In this document: positions 5,129 to 5,278 of the stretch, piece after piece
Layout: each line of letters starts with the position of its first letter
How positions within the stretch are numbered: position 1 is the stretch's first letter
DNA from: JBGPBY01 sp041481485
Lineage (GTDB): Bacteria; Acidobacteriota; Terriglobia; 20CM-2-55-15
Assembly: GCA_041481485.1 (NCBI GenBank)
Contig: JBGPBY010000512.1
Location: forward strand, 1 to 5,278
DNA: 5,278 nucleotides
Direction of reading: 5' to 3'
The notes under the pieces: generated by a model
What the model was told of the DNA's origin: nothing
The model's database searches: none
What the model saw: only the letters and a program-made list of their open reading frames with translations
Program-made: the position numbers and the translations under genes

Positions 5129-5278
5129 GTGAAGGAATGCCATCAAGAAATCCCTCTCCCAACGGGAGAGGGGGCCGAAGGCCGGTGAGGGGTACCACAA
5201 GTAACAGTTTTTACGTGCGGTACCCCTCACCCAACCCTCTCCCGTTGGGAGAGGGCTTTCTTGATGGCATTCCTTCAC
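5129..5278. repeat. REP/MITE-like long inverted repeat, cut by the window end
   Basis: The outer arms 5129-5172 and 5235-5278 are reverse complements at 43 of 44 positions (mismatch 5151/5256). An inner arm GTGAGGGGTACC (5185-5196) pairs with 5219-5230 around a 22-nt loop. A 12-nt segment (5173-5184) on one side faces 4 nt (5231-5234) on the other. Each outer arm contains its own hairpin, CCCTCTCCC-AAC-GGGAGAGGG at 5152-5172 and its mirror copy at 5235-5255. This CCCTCTCCC/GGTGAGGGG composition is the familiar look of dispersed REP-type intergenic repeats in many bacteria. The right arm reaches the last base, so the true end is unseen. It lies upstream of the sulfurtransferase-nuo cluster and is unrelated to the heptamer repeats. 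Confidence 0.85.

Noticed and set aside
5063..5278. Minus-strand 71-residue reading frame across the long inverted repeat
   Set aside because: Its S-P-L-P-T-G-E-G-W-V-R-G and G-P-L-S-R-W-E-R-D segments are the usual translation of CCCTCTCCC/GGTGAGGGG repeats; it is repeat-derived, not a gene.

Overview
The window looks like part of a chromosome from a Gram-negative bacterium. It encodes a secreted β-barrel-like outer membrane protein, soluble-arm subunits of respiratory complex I, and a tRNA-Ser without an encoded CCA end. Medium-high GC, a four-helix-bundle (S23/bIVP-type) gene and heptad repeats would fit Acidobacteriota or a similar soil or sediment lineage. That placement is an inference from the general look of the proteins, not a demonstrated one.

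Layout. Positions 1-35 hold an array of five degenerate heptamers. Positions 92-901 (minus) encode a predicted outer membrane protein with a clear signal peptide and Shine-Dalgarno sequence. Positions 902-1296 carry no gene but contain a 192-bp MITE-like element (1019-1210) with 65-bp terminal inverted repeats that themselves contain heptamers of the same family. Positions 1297-1665 (plus) encode a four-helix-bundle protein. Its stop is followed 7 nt later by an 82-bp, almost loopless hairpin (1673-1754) built from the same heptamers. This hairpin ends 3 nt short of the mature 3' end of a minus-strand tRNA-Ser(UGA) gene (1758-1844).

Positions 1871-4998 form a tight minus-strand cluster, transcribed sulfurtransferase, nuoG, nuoI, then tRNA-Ser. 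The sulfurtransferase and nuoG are 12 nt apart, nuoG and nuoI overlap by 4 nt (ATGA), and the tRNA starts 26 nt after nuoI. NuoG and NuoI carry the Fe-S clusters that lead electrons through the peripheral arm of NADH:quinone oxidoreductase. The rhodanese-type enzyme is probably co-transcribed with them, and a role in sulfur supply is only a guess. nuoH, usually found between nuoG and nuoI, is absent here. Upstream of the cluster, at 5129-5278, lies a second and unrelated inverted repeat of REP type that runs to the end of the window.

The most unusual part is 1019-1754. A four-helix-bundle gene sits between two long inverted repeats made of the same TGACAAT-like heptamer, against the 3' end of a tRNA gene. 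The heptamer family also appears at 1-35. This could be a small repeat-associated element, but mobility and any link between the protein and the repeats are hypotheses.
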